Origin: Hemibagrus wyckioides
Lineage: Eukaryota > Chordata > Actinopteri > Siluriformes > Bagridae
Assembly (NCBI RefSeq): GCF_019097595.1
Contig: NC_080710.1
Location: forward strand, 23,623,780 to 23,687,779
DNA length: 64,000 nucleotides
Direction of reading: 5' to 3'
Each line of letters begins with the position of its first letter. The first letter of the stretch is position 1. Both the position numbers and the translations under genes were made by a program. Positions 61,501-64,000 of the stretch are shown one piece after another. The notes under the pieces were generated by a model. The model searched no databases, was not told the origin of the DNA, and worked only from the letters and a program-made list of their open reading frames with translations.

Positions 61501-63865
61501 GACTTGTGCTTTCTCATTTAATCAGTAGTGCAGTGGCATTTCGTCTTACAAATATGATTTCTCGTTGCATGTCACAGGTTGTGCAGAAATGGAGCATAAA
61601 AGCTGGTAGCTTATAGTCGGTTGGTACGTTGGTAAGCAAGGAAGTGCTTATTTTGTTAAATCTGTGTATGCCCCAGCCTAGATGAATTAAATAATAAAAA
61701 CAAATTAATTACTTGACAGCATATAAAACTCTATTAGTTTTTAATTAGTTTTGCTAATGGAAGCAGATGGGTAAATACAAATACAAAGTAGTTTCAGAAA
61801 CTACTAAAGTGATTTGTGGTGCATATGTATTAGTTTATATTAAAAAAATTAAGGAAATTTGCCATTTTCCCAGAGTGTTGAAACACCCAAGGCGCAATTA
61901 AATAATTTACTAAATATCATTAAATTAGAAAGGTACTTGAGGGAAGAGATCTGTGCTTTTCTCTAAAACCAGAACAGCAGGTATTACACATGGATTTCTC
62001 AATATGAGCAAACTCGGAATCAGTTCTGACCGATAATCCGTGCCAAGGACAGGAGAGTCAGCGGTGATGCTACACTAGACTCGTCTGACCCTGGTGCCTG
62101 GACTTTTGTCAAAAAGGACATCTCAAGACATTTTCACAAATGTCACTTCATGAAAGATTAACTTCAGGCAGCCAGGTCTGAGAAAGGCAGTAAGATGGAG
62201 GAGTGACTGATGACCCTGTGGTGATCATCCAAACCAGCACTGTAGCACTCGGAAATTGTTGGAAATGTTGGATCGAATTACAGATAAAAGACGTTCAAAT
62301 ATATTGATAAATAATCACATATTCATTTACACAACAAATCACTTCCTGTAGTTATCATATTCTGTAAGCCAGTCTGTGTATTGCAGGGCAACTCACGACA
62401 ATCTGTTTATATTTACGCCATTTGGCAGACACCCTTATCCAGAGCGACTTACATTTTATCTCATTTTTATATGACGGAGCAATGTAGGGTTAAGGGCCTT
62501 GCTCAGGGGCCCAGCATTAGCAGCTTAGTGGACCTGGGATTCAAACTCACACCCTGCTGATCAGTAACACCTTAACCACTAAGCTACCACATCCCCTATT
62601 CAGCCCTTAACTATTTTCTGTTCACAAAGAAAAGCAGAAGAAATATTTTGCCATTGTGTCTGAAGTGTCACTTACTTAAATTGTTGTATAAATCAATATC
62701 ACTCTCGCAGTTGTGCTGTTGCACTGAATATTCCAGGTAATCTAAGCCATGCTCATAATCAATACAACACCACTCTTGCTCATGTGAGACCGCAGATTTC
62801 CAGTATATCACAGTGATGTTGGACAGAGGATGTTCTCTGATAGCGGTTCAGCCTATAATTCTACTGATATTTTTATATGAATGCACTCAGTTTAATATCG
62901 TATCGTTTCTATAGTAACAGTCTATATACAGAGACTTGCTGTATGTCATGGAAGTTTCTGTAAGGAAGGAGACTCCATTGGCATTGATTTGCAATGATCA
63001 GAGGTTTCTACCATGGGAATGTTTTCAGGACAGGAAGTTGCACTATTCAGAGAGAGTAGAAAGAGAGGCTGGTGAGGGAGTAATGTTTATATCTGTTATG
63101 ACAACAGGAAATAACATGGGCATTACAATTAAATGCAACTTTTACACTTGTTAACAATGGCATCATTTATTTATAAATTGTAACAGTTGACTGTCATAAG
63201 ACAAATAAAACACTTTGGGGTGAGCTGTTTTTGTAAAATAATCCACCTGGAGGTGGTAACATTATGCCCCATTATGTTCTGTTCTCTATATTATTGTTTA
63301 TATAATGTTATTACATTTAATTATTATAATCAGAATTATTAAATGTCTGGTTTTTATTTTTTTTTTATTTAAATGAATATTCCCATCATTTTTTACTCGT
63401 GTTTTGTTTTGTTTCGTGTTCAGGAGCAGTACGTGTTCATCCATGACGCCATCTTGGAGGCGTGTTTGTGCGGTGACACCACCATTCCAGCCAATCAGCT
63501 GCGTTCAGTGTATTATGATATGAACCGTCTGGATCCTCAGACCAACTCCAGCCAAATTAAAGAGGAGTTCAGAGTAAGTGTGTTTGTGTTCGACTTCATG
63601 TCAGCACCAGTGAGTATGACAACATGCTAAAGCGTATTGAAAGGTCACAGTGTTAATAATAGTGTGAATGTTGGCTTGTGTTGTTACGCAGACTCTGAAC
63701 ATGGTCACGCCGACGCTGCGTGTGGAGGACTGCAGCATCGCTCTGCTGCCGAGGAACCATGAGAAGAACCGGTGCATGGATGTGCTACCACCTGACCGCT
63801 GCCTGCCATTCCTTATCACCATCGATGGTGAGAGCAGCAACTACATCAACGCTGCCCTGATGGAT
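1408..63865 (+). CDS. ptprm: Receptor-type protein tyrosine phosphatase mu, partial gene (19 exons joined)
   Basis: Nineteen exons with AG/GT borders join into 2247 nt, exactly 749 codons, with matching phases at every junction. The order is second half of FN3-3, FN3-4, membrane-proximal stalk, transmembrane helix (residues about 227-248 of the partial product), juxtamembrane region with wedge helix, phosphatase D1, and the start of D2. Type IIB receptor phosphatases (PTPRM, K, T, U) mediate homophilic adhesion and dephosphorylate junctional proteins. The match is to PTPRM rather than PTPRK, T or U because the transmembrane and juxtamembrane text follows mu almost residue for residue, for example [18 protein letters not shown] and VPIN. 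Teleosts may carry two copies (a and b), which cannot be told apart here. The gene is incomplete at both ends: MAM, Ig and the first FN3 repeats lie upstream, most of D2 downstream. Confidence 0.96.
1610..1745 (+). other. Short intron (136 bp) with GT microsatellite
   Basis: One of the shortest introns here, bounded by GTAAGA and TGACAG. A GT dinucleotide run sits at 1660-1681. Confidence 0.9.
1746..1848 (+). CDS. ptprm: ptprm exon: start of fourth FN3 repeat
   Basis: 103 nt. The first two bases complete a Ser codon, and the exon ends with two bases (AG) completed by the next exon. It encodes residues 68-102, beginning [17 protein letters not shown], which matches the start of FN3-4 in PTPRM. 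It carries another glycosylation sequon, NQT (81-83), and a [11 protein letters not shown] loop. The donor is GTAGGT. Confidence 0.95.
6840..6883. repeat. Perfect 20-bp inverted repeat (hairpin)
   Basis: The left arm at 6840-6859 and right arm at 6864-6883 are exact reverse complements separated by a 4-base loop (ACTC). A few more pairs form outside after a small internal loop. No repeat family was recognised around it. Confidence 0.9.
7716..7747. repeat. (CT)n microsatellite
   Basis: A pure CT run of about 30 bases in the FN3-4 intron. Confidence 0.9.
10052..10392 (+). mobile_element. tRNA-derived SINE-like element with (GGAT)n tail
   Basis: The 5' part looks like a degenerate tRNA head: an A-box-like CTTAGTGGTCAGCATG near 10066 and a B-box-like GGTTTGGTTCC near 10110. 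The body then carries the familiar teleost text (GCATGTTCTC, GGTTTCCTCC, ATTGGCATCTCTAAATTGTC). It ends in a GGAT/GATG microsatellite at 10321-10392. It lies about 90 bp upstream of the next exon in the sense orientation. A second, truncated member is at 13195-13395. Confidence 0.75.
10485..10758 (+). CDS. ptprm: ptprm exon: fourth FN3 repeat with basic cleavage site
   Basis: 274 nt, residues 102-193, ending on a complete Gly codon. It opens with [10 protein letters not shown] and then RPRR (residues 112-115), a minimal furin-type R-X-R-R site at the place where type IIB phosphatases are cleaved into two non-covalently held subunits. It continues with [12 protein letters not shown], containing the NAT sequon (134-136), and [12 protein letters not shown], containing NKT (164-166). 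It closes with [20 protein letters not shown], the last strands of the repeat. The acceptor is TTCCAG and the donor GTGAGT. Confidence 0.96.
12407..12453. repeat. (GT)n microsatellite
   Basis: A GT repeat with two interruptions, immediately after the TAATTGG-rich stretch. Confidence 0.9.
12955..13000 (-). mobile_element. Fragment of SINE 3' tail
   Basis: TTACAGCATTTGGCAGATGCC is, on the reverse strand, the tail text shared with the better copy at 62407-62597 (TTTGGCAGACACCCTTATCC). Only the tail is left. Confidence 0.55.
13195..13395 (+). mobile_element. Truncated SINE-like fragment
   Basis: The body resembles the element at 10052-10392 but is 5'-truncated. It has a GTGTGTGAATGTGTGTATG run, a TGGCTTCCAGTTCAGGGTG block, and CTTGCCCAGTGTTTCCAGGA followed by AGCTCCAGATCCACTACGAC. 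Confidence 0.65.
14369..14491 (+). repeat. Imperfect CT-rich tract before the 37-nt exon
   Basis: CT repeats with frequent interruptions run almost to the acceptor TTTCACAG at 14494-14501. They supply an unusually long polypyrimidine tract for a very short exon. Confidence 0.8.
14502..14538 (+). CDS. ptprm: ptprm small exon: extracellular membrane-proximal stalk
   Basis: 37 nt, from phase 0 to one leftover base, residues 194-206 ([13 protein letters not shown]). It matches the PTPRM stalk text ETKIDCVQVATKG, and the frame fits both neighbours exactly. The donor is GTAGGA. It is too short to show as an open frame of its own. Confidence 0.94.
14870..15210 (+). repeat. Dispersed repeat family, copy 1
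   Basis: Shares blocks with copies at 16335-16865, 55383-55735 and 62820-63060. The shared blocks are TTTTATTCCGTTTATACCACAG, a CTCCTGTGGCAGAAAACTT block and CCGTTACTATAGAAATG. No coding potential seen, and its class is undetermined. Confidence 0.55.
16335..16865 (+). repeat. Dispersed repeat family, copy 2
   Basis: The longest local member. It carries TGTTTTATTCTGTATAGCAT, GGAGACTCTTTCAATAAAA, GTCTCCTCACAGAAAACGAT and GCTGTTACTATAGAAACG, and ends with ACCAATCAGAATCGTGAAC and CTGTGGTATAA. The GGAGACTC and GTCTCCTC blocks recur at 55688-55725, and the TTACTATAGAAACG block recurs inverted at 62905-62920. Confidence 0.6.
16871..16906. repeat. 18-bp tandem duplication
   Basis: Two adjacent 18-base units (AAAAATAAACACGCAGAG) that differ only in the last base. 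Confidence 0.85.
17249..17279. repeat. (GT)n microsatellite
   Basis: A GT run directly abutting the Tc1-type end that starts at 17279. Confidence 0.85.
17279..17400 (+). mobile_element. Possible end fragment of a Tc1/mariner-type element
   Basis: TA followed by CACTACTCATCAAAGGTTTG and AGCACAC resembles the terminal repeats of fish Tc1-like elements (cactaccggtcaaaagtttg type). I could not find the matching opposite end, so the copy is truncated or the call is wrong. Confidence 0.4.
17446..17488. repeat. (CT)n microsatellite
   Basis: A pure CT run of about 40 bases. Confidence 0.9.
18334..19020 (+). mobile_element. Internally deleted Tc1-like transposon relic, copy A
   Basis: The left end reads CATCAGCCATAACATTAAGC, and the right end (TTAATGTTCAGGCTGATAGC) is its degraded inverted counterpart. 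The interior is a decayed Tc1-type transposase gene on the + strand. The N-terminal DNA-binding part is recognisable by its nucleotide text (GATGTGTTGGAAGCAGGAAA, AGAATCTCCAAAACAGCAGG), but frameshifts break it. It continues to about GTTGCTTACCTGGGGAAGAG, after which the catalytic DDE part is missing and the right end follows. It cannot encode an active enzyme. It shares its first 400 bases with copy B at 45331-45859. Confidence 0.85.
20206..20244. repeat. A/G-rich (GAAAA/GGAAA) tract
   Basis: An A run followed by GAAAA and GGAAA pentamers. Confidence 0.8.
22109..22244 (+). CDS. ptprm: ptprm exon: transmembrane segment
   Basis: 136 nt, residues 206-251. A short polar stretch ([19 protein letters not shown]) leads to [20 protein letters not shown] and VLVM, a single hydrophobic helix of about 22 residues (227-248). 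KKR at the cytoplasmic face acts as a stop-transfer signal. The helix text is the PTPRM version, with [14 protein letters not shown]. The exon leaves two bases (AG) that pair either with the 30-nt cassette at 23919 or with the exon at 36315. The donor is GTAAGA. Confidence 0.97.
22822..22841. repeat. Poly(A) run
   Basis: About 20 consecutive A residues. It has no retroelement body that I recognise upstream of it. Confidence 0.85.
23919..23948 (+). CDS. ptprm: ptprm alternative cassette exon, Tyr-rich juxtamembrane (30 nt)
   Basis: A strong pyrimidine tract and CTCGGCAG precede 30 nt that end at the consensus donor GTAAGTAAC. Joined to the transmembrane exon (two leftover bases) and to the exon at 36315, it reads [11 protein letters not shown] before KLAKKRK. 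This is close to the RRNAYSYSYYL segment known at the same point in the sister phosphatase PTPRT. The length is a multiple of three and the phase is 2 on both sides, so inclusion adds ten residues with four tyrosines and skipping leaves the frame intact. The product without it (KKRKLAKK) matches the common mammalian PTPRM form, so it is probably alternatively spliced. Confidence 0.85.
32311..32480 (+). mobile_element. tRNA-derived SINE, sense
   Basis: A tRNA-like head with a B-box-like GAGTTCAAACCCC (near 32348) is followed by a body with CACCAAGCTGCACTGCTGTG. The tail is TTGCTTTGGATAAACCAATG then AATAAATGTAA. The same tail plan is seen on the reverse strand in the copy at 62407-62597. Confidence 0.75.
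36315..36469 (+). CDS. ptprm: ptprm exon: proximal juxtamembrane region
   Basis: 155 nt, residues 251-303. Basic [18 protein letters not shown] follows the membrane, then [17 protein letters not shown] and [16 protein letters not shown]. This is the PTPRM juxtamembrane text and differs from PTPRK and PTPRT. The exon enters with two bases supplied upstream and leaves one base. The acceptor is weak (TTTGAATAAAG), with a poor pyrimidine tract; the donor is GTGAGT. Confidence 0.96.
36470..38431 (+). other. Intron (2.0 kb)
   Basis: A sense SINE at 36521-36710 begins about 50 bp inside the donor. The remainder shows no exon or RNA gene. Confidence 0.8.
36521..36710 (+). mobile_element. 5'-truncated tRNA-derived SINE, sense
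   Basis: A remnant B box (TTTCAATCCTC) precedes CCAAGCTGTCACTTTTGGGC, CCTTGAGCAAGGCCCTTATC, GGGGTGCTGTATCATAGG and a tail ending TGTGCTGTATTGTATATGTG followed by ACAATAAA. The same body occurs reversed at 52005-52193 and 52370-52558. Confidence 0.8.
38432..38506 (+). CDS. ptprm: ptprm exon: juxtamembrane, 75 nt, phase 1-1
   Basis: 75 nt (25 codons), residues 303-328, reading [20 protein letters not shown] and NTYYPD. It matches PTPRM text with one change next to the junction (Thr303, where mammals have Ser). Both borders are phase 1, so it can be included or skipped without a frameshift. It is Ser/Thr-rich and likely exposed. The acceptor is GATTAAAAG after a T-rich tract; the donor is GTAACC. 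Confidence 0.94.
38988..39889. mobile_element. hAT-like non-autonomous element interrupted by a SINE
   Basis: The terminal inverted repeats CAGGTGTCAAACTC (38988-39001) and GAGTTTGACACCTG (39876-39889) are exact over 14 bases and are of the type known in vertebrate hAT elements. The flanking 8-mers are only partly alike (TCTAAAGC and TCTTAGAT), as expected for an old insertion. No transposase is visible. An internal 11-bp hairpin lies at 39607-39633. Confidence 0.65.
39241..39485 (+). mobile_element. tRNA-derived SINE nested in the hAT-like element
   Basis: The head has an A-box-like GGTGGTTCAGCGGCAGGATC and a B-box-like GGTTTGGGTTTCACTTCC. The body has GGGAACCAACCCAGCCACGT, AGGAAAGGCACCCGGTGC, GCGACCGTGAACAGGGAGCA and GCCGAAGGACAGCAAC. 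It differs from the other SINE bodies in the window, so it is a separate family. Confidence 0.75.
40060..40086 (+). CDS. ptprm: ptprm mini-exon: juxtamembrane, 27 nt
   Basis: 27 nt, residues 328-337 ([10 protein letters not shown], with the first and last codons shared). It matches PTPRM exactly over DPFVPTAIL. The phase is 1 on both sides, so it is skippable in frame. The acceptor TTTGAGCAG and donor GTGAGA are canonical. The exon-size limits of the spliceosome suggest it needs intronic enhancers. Confidence 0.92.
   Translation, partial: TPLCQLLS
40087..41022 (+). other. Intron (936 bp) between two mini-exons
   Basis: A long pyrimidine-rich run (about 40960-41000) lies upstream of the 12-nt exon. 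No mobile element recognised. Confidence 0.8.
41023..41034 (+). CDS. ptprm: ptprm microexon, 12 nt (VPIN)
   Basis: Twelve bases, TGCCAATTAATG, lie between CTTAAAAAG and GTAAGT. With one base from each neighbour they read V-P-I-N followed by the shared Asp (residues 337-341). These are exactly the residues found between AIL and DE in mammalian PTPRM. The phase is 1 on both sides. Including it keeps the conserved protein text, and skipping it would join AIL directly to DENHT. The pyrimidine tract lies well upstream of the AG, as is common for microexons. Confidence 0.88.
41035..42153 (+). other. Intron (1.1 kb)
   Basis: Contains a TA-flanked MITE at 41601-41974. The stretch just after the microexon is C-rich. 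No other exon seen. Confidence 0.8.
41601..41974. mobile_element. Tc1/mariner-type MITE
   Basis: The left end TACAGTACTGTGCAACATTC and right end TGCAAAGTACTGTA are inverted copies. The left interior CTTTGGTTTTAG pairs with the right CTAAGACTTTTG imperfectly. TA is present at both borders, as for Tc1/mariner insertions. At about 370 bp it is too short for a transposase. Confidence 0.7.
42154..42347 (+). CDS. ptprm: ptprm exon: distal juxtamembrane and wedge
   Basis: 194 nt, residues 341-405, ending on a complete Glu codon. [20 protein letters not shown] and the basic FKKRE stretch lead to [20 protein letters not shown] and [17 protein letters not shown]. The segment [17 protein letters not shown] (377-393) corresponds to the helix-turn-helix 'wedge' that precedes D1 in receptor phosphatases. 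The acceptor is CTCCTGCAG and the donor GTGAGA. Confidence 0.97.
45244..45281. repeat. (AAAT)n microsatellite
   Basis: About nine tandem AAAT units, 50 bp before a Tc1-like insertion. Confidence 0.9.
45331..45859 (+). mobile_element. Internally deleted Tc1-like transposon relic, copy B
   Basis: TA borders at 45329-45330 and 45860-45861 flank an inverted repeat: the left end starts CACTGATCAGCCATAACATT, and the right end (CTTATGCCTGGTTGGTG) is its degraded complement. The + strand holds the broken N-terminal part of a Tc1-type transposase gene. This copy keeps text lost in copy A (TGGTCCAAGGAAGGAACAGT, GGTCATGGGCGGCCAAGGCT). The deletion removes the catalytic half shortly after GAATACACAGTGCATGATGG. 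It is inactive. Confidence 0.88.
47220..47262. repeat. (GA)n tract
   Basis: GA repeats with a few interruptions. Confidence 0.85.
48585..48672 (+). CDS. ptprm: ptprm exon: start of phosphatase D1 (KNRYGNI)
   Basis: 88 nt, residues 406-435. It reads [20 protein letters not shown] followed by [16 protein letters not shown] (426-432) is the conserved motif bearing the tyrosine of the phosphotyrosine recognition loop. One base is left to form Tyr435 with the next exon. The acceptor is CTCTACAG and the donor GTATGT. Confidence 0.96.
48673..49385 (+). other. Intron (713 bp)
   Basis: AT-rich with a long T/C tract at about 48805-48835. I see no feature beyond that. Confidence 0.8.
49386..49462 (+). 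CDS. ptprm: ptprm exon: D1, DYINANYID
   Basis: 77 nt, residues 435-460, reading [20 protein letters not shown] then [14 protein letters not shown] (452-459) is a core phosphatase-fold motif. The exon ends on a complete codon. The acceptor is TCCCCAG and the donor GTAAGT. Confidence 0.96.
52005..52193 (-). mobile_element. tRNA-derived SINE, antisense, copy 1 of a pair
   Basis: Read on the minus strand it has a head with GGTTAGGGGTTCAAGCCC (B-box-like), then a body with CTCTTAACCCTGTCTGCCCC and AGGGGTGCAATATCCTGGC, and a tail ending in ATATGGGACAAATAAAAG. This matches the family of the sense copy at 36521-36710. Confidence 0.75.
52370..52558 (-). mobile_element. tRNA-derived SINE, antisense, copy 2 of a pair
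   Basis: On the minus strand it has an A-box-like CTTAAGTGGTTAAGGCTC, a B-box-like GGGAGCTCAAGCCCC, and a body reading GTTGGGCCCAACCCACCCAG. The tail is GAAGAAAGAATTTCACTGTG and then CATGAGACATATAAAG. It belongs to the same family as the neighbour at 52005-52193. Confidence 0.78.
53713..53730. repeat. (GT)n microsatellite
   Basis: A short GT run in the D1 intron. Confidence 0.85.
54100..54136 (+). CDS. ptprm: ptprm small exon: D1, [12 protein letters not shown]
   Basis: 37 nt, residues 461-473, reading [12 protein letters not shown] plus the first base of Gly473. It follows directly on DYINANYID and is conserved with PTPRM. The acceptor is GAATTACAG and the donor GTAAGA. Confidence 0.95.
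55383..55735 (+). repeat. Dispersed repeat family, copy 3, with CT microsatellite
   Basis: It carries TGTTTTATTCTTCTTATACC and CCAGCAATTA. After a CT run at 55552-55588 it has GGAGACTCCTTCCATAAATA and GTCTCCTCTCAGAAAATG, matching the same blocks of copy 2 at 16335-16865. Confidence 0.55.
56634..56649. repeat. Poly(G) run of 16
   Basis: Sixteen consecutive G residues follow a T-rich run. The count may be affected by assembly. Confidence 0.85.
56766..56779. promoter_or_regulatory. Candidate enhancer core: palindromic homeodomain site next to octamer
   Basis: GAGCTAATTAGCTC is a perfect 14-base palindrome containing the homeodomain core TAATTA. It lies next to ATTTGCAT (octamer), and within 100 bases come GCTAATTAG, AATTAATTAA and ATTTTAATTCC. 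This is suggestive of a developmental enhancer, but no function is shown by sequence alone. Confidence 0.3.
57134..57231 (+). CDS. ptprm: ptprm exon: D1, [16 protein letters not shown]
   Basis: 98 nt, residues 473-505. It completes the ATQGP motif and continues [20 protein letters not shown] then [15 protein letters not shown] and VMVTNLVE are standard D1 core motifs. It ends on a complete codon. The acceptor is TATCAG and the donor GTAAGT. Confidence 0.97.
58200..58362 (+). repeat. Dispersed repeat family, partial copy 4
   Basis: The CCAATCAGAATCAAGCACTC and CTGTGGTTTAATA blocks match the 3' end of copy 2 (CCAATCAGAATCGTGAACTC, CTGTGGTATAA at about 16817-16855). Confidence 0.45.
60010..60029 (+). 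repeat. (TG)n tract adjacent to a splice acceptor
   Basis: A TG repeat ends 15 bases before the exon at 60045. The remaining pyrimidine tract is only GTTTTTCAG. Confidence 0.85.
60045..60161 (+). CDS. ptprm: ptprm exon: D1, [10 protein letters not shown]
   Basis: 117 nt, exactly 39 codons, residues 506-544. It reads [20 protein letters not shown] then [19 protein letters not shown]. KCxxYWP is a standard phosphatase-domain motif. It is phase 0 on both sides. The donor GTACGG is slightly off consensus. Confidence 0.96.
60162..60601 (+). other. Intron (440 bp)
   Basis: Contains a (TTG)n run at 60250-60272 and a GT run at 60557-60581 near the acceptor. Nothing else seen. Confidence 0.85.
60557..60581 (+). 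repeat. (GT)n tract upstream of P-loop exon
   Basis: A GT run ends 20 bases before the exon at 60602, in the position of the polypyrimidine tract and branch region. Confidence 0.85.
60602..60756 (+). CDS. ptprm: ptprm exon: D1, WPD loop and catalytic cysteine
   Basis: 155 nt, residues 545-596. It reads [20 protein letters not shown] then [20 protein letters not shown], and ends VVHC with two bases of Ser596. WPDHGVP (561-567) is the mobile WPD loop with the general acid Asp563. Cys595 is the catalytic nucleophile. The active-site signature is split by the intron right after the Cys codon. The acceptor is TTCACTGCAG and the donor GTCAGA. Confidence 0.98.
60757..60941 (+). other. Short intron (185 bp) splitting the P-loop
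   Basis: Bounded by GTCAGA and GGCATGCAG. It interrupts the [10 protein letters not shown] signature between bases 2 and 3 of the Ser codon. Confidence 0.9.
60942..61077 (+). CDS. ptprm: ptprm exon: D1, P-loop remainder AGAGRTG
   Basis: 136 nt, residues 596-641. [20 protein letters not shown] completes the [11 protein letters not shown]-loop (594-603), with the phosphate-binding Arg601. It continues [20 protein letters not shown] then NMVQTE. Gln639 begins the Q-loop, completed in the next exon. All catalytic residues of D1 are present, so D1 should be active. The donor is GTACTA. Confidence 0.97.
62407..62597 (-). mobile_element. Near full-length tRNA-derived SINE, antisense
   Basis: On the minus strand, an A-box-like GTAGCTTAGTGGTTAAGG and B-box-like GAGTTTGAATCCC form a tRNA-like head. 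A body with GGGCCCCTGAGCAAGGCCCT follows. The tail, ATGTAAGTCGCTCTGGATAA and then TCTGCCAAATGGCGTAAATA, is the element's conserved 3' end. It is the best preserved SINE in the window. Confidence 0.82.
62820..63060 (-). repeat. Dispersed repeat family, inverted copy 5
   Basis: CGTTTCTATAGTAACAG at 62905-62920 is the reverse complement of the CTGTTACTATAGAAACG block in copy 2, and the adjacent CAGAGACTTG block matches CAAGACCCTGTG there. The limits are approximate. Confidence 0.5.
63424..63573 (+). CDS. ptprm: ptprm exon: end of D1 and D1-D2 linker
   Basis: 150 nt, 50 codons, residues 642-691. [20 protein letters not shown] closes D1 (the QTEEQY Q-loop spans the junction). [20 protein letters not shown] and [10 protein letters not shown] form the linker to D2. 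It is phase 0 on both sides. The acceptor is GTGTTCAG and the donor GTAAGT. Confidence 0.97.
63574..63691 (+). other. Short intron (118 bp)
   Basis: The shortest intron in the window, between GTAAGT and TTACGCAG. The open frame runs on into it for 18 codons before a stop. Confidence 0.9.
63692..63865 (+). CDS. ptprm: ptprm exon: start of phosphatase D2
   Basis: 174 nt, 58 codons, residues 692-749. It reads [40 protein letters not shown] and then [27 protein letters not shown] occupies the KNRYxNVLP position, with Cys in place of the recognition Tyr. This is as in mammalian PTPRM D2 and fits a domain with little or no activity. The NYINAALMD strand is present. D2 continues beyond the window. 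The donor is GTAAGT. Confidence 0.97.
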
Positions 63866-64000
63866 GTAAGTACACAAACACTGCTACAACCTGCTGCAGC
63901 TAAAATAAGAGTGATTCCCTAGTCTGGAAGTCTGATGAGTTAATAAGAAAAAGTTTACCTTAGGGGTTTTTGTATGCATATATTGAATGTTGGGGAAGTT
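63866..64000 (+). other. Intron, 5' part (runs off the window)
   Basis: Begins GTAAGTACAC. No feature is seen in the 135 bases available. Confidence 0.85.

Larger units (their letters stand above)
61078..63423 (+). other. Intron (2.3 kb)
   Basis: Holds a well-preserved antisense SINE (62407-62597) and an inverted member of the dispersed repeat family (62820-63060). The rest is AT-rich. Confidence 0.78.

Noticed and set aside
62407..62597. Free-standing tRNA gene suggested by A and B boxes
   Set aside because: The boxes belong to a SINE head followed by the SINE body and tail, and the cloverleaf is degenerate. The same applies to 10052, 32311, 39241, 52005 and 52370.
1..64000. A second gene or a novel multi-gene system on either strand
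   Set aside because: No other set of splice-compatible exons, no intronless conserved protein and no RNA gene could be recognised. All coding signal fits one receptor phosphatase gene.

Overview
The window is vertebrate nuclear DNA, most likely from a ray-finned fish. Short exons with canonical AG/GT borders are spread over long AT-rich introns that hold microsatellites, tRNA-derived SINEs, Tc1/mariner-type relics and a hAT-like relic of kinds common in teleosts. Several SINE bodies resemble those abundant in catfish and their relatives, but that placement is an inference. No bacterial or organellar features were seen, and there is no CRISPR array, rRNA or free-standing tRNA gene.

Everything coding belongs to one gene on the + strand, the ortholog of PTPRM (receptor-type protein tyrosine phosphatase mu, type IIB family). 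The window starts inside an intron upstream of the second half of the third fibronectin type III (FN3) repeat and ends in the intron after the first exon of the second phosphatase domain (D2). The signal peptide, MAM domain, Ig domain, first FN3 repeats and promoter lie upstream. The rest of D2 and the 3' UTR lie downstream. I find 19 constitutive-looking exons that join with no frame break into 2247 nt (749 codons), plus a 30-nt alternative cassette exon.

Layout: 1408-10758, FN3 repeats and a furin-type basic site; 14502-14538, a 37-nt membrane-proximal exon; 22109-22244, the transmembrane segment; 23919-23948, the Tyr-rich cassette; 36315-42347, the juxtamembrane region, including in-frame exons of 75, 27 and 12 nt; 48585-63573, catalytic domain D1 with KNRYGNI, the WPD loop and the [11 protein letters not shown]-loop; 63692-63865, the start of D2.

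The product is expected to be a homophilic adhesion receptor at cell contacts that couples extracellular binding to cytoplasmic tyrosine dephosphorylation. The most interesting biology is the juxtamembrane splicing architecture: four small exons of 30, 75, 27 and 12 nt, each a multiple of three and each able to be skipped without shifting frame. About 96% of the window is intron. Its recognisable content is two differently deleted Tc1-like copies, a nested SINE within a hAT-like element, a TA-flanked MITE, at least eight SINE copies or fragments, and a dispersed repeat family with five local members. There is also a perfect 20-bp hairpin and several homeodomain-site-rich stretches that could be conserved enhancers. 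I found no clearly new multi-gene system.
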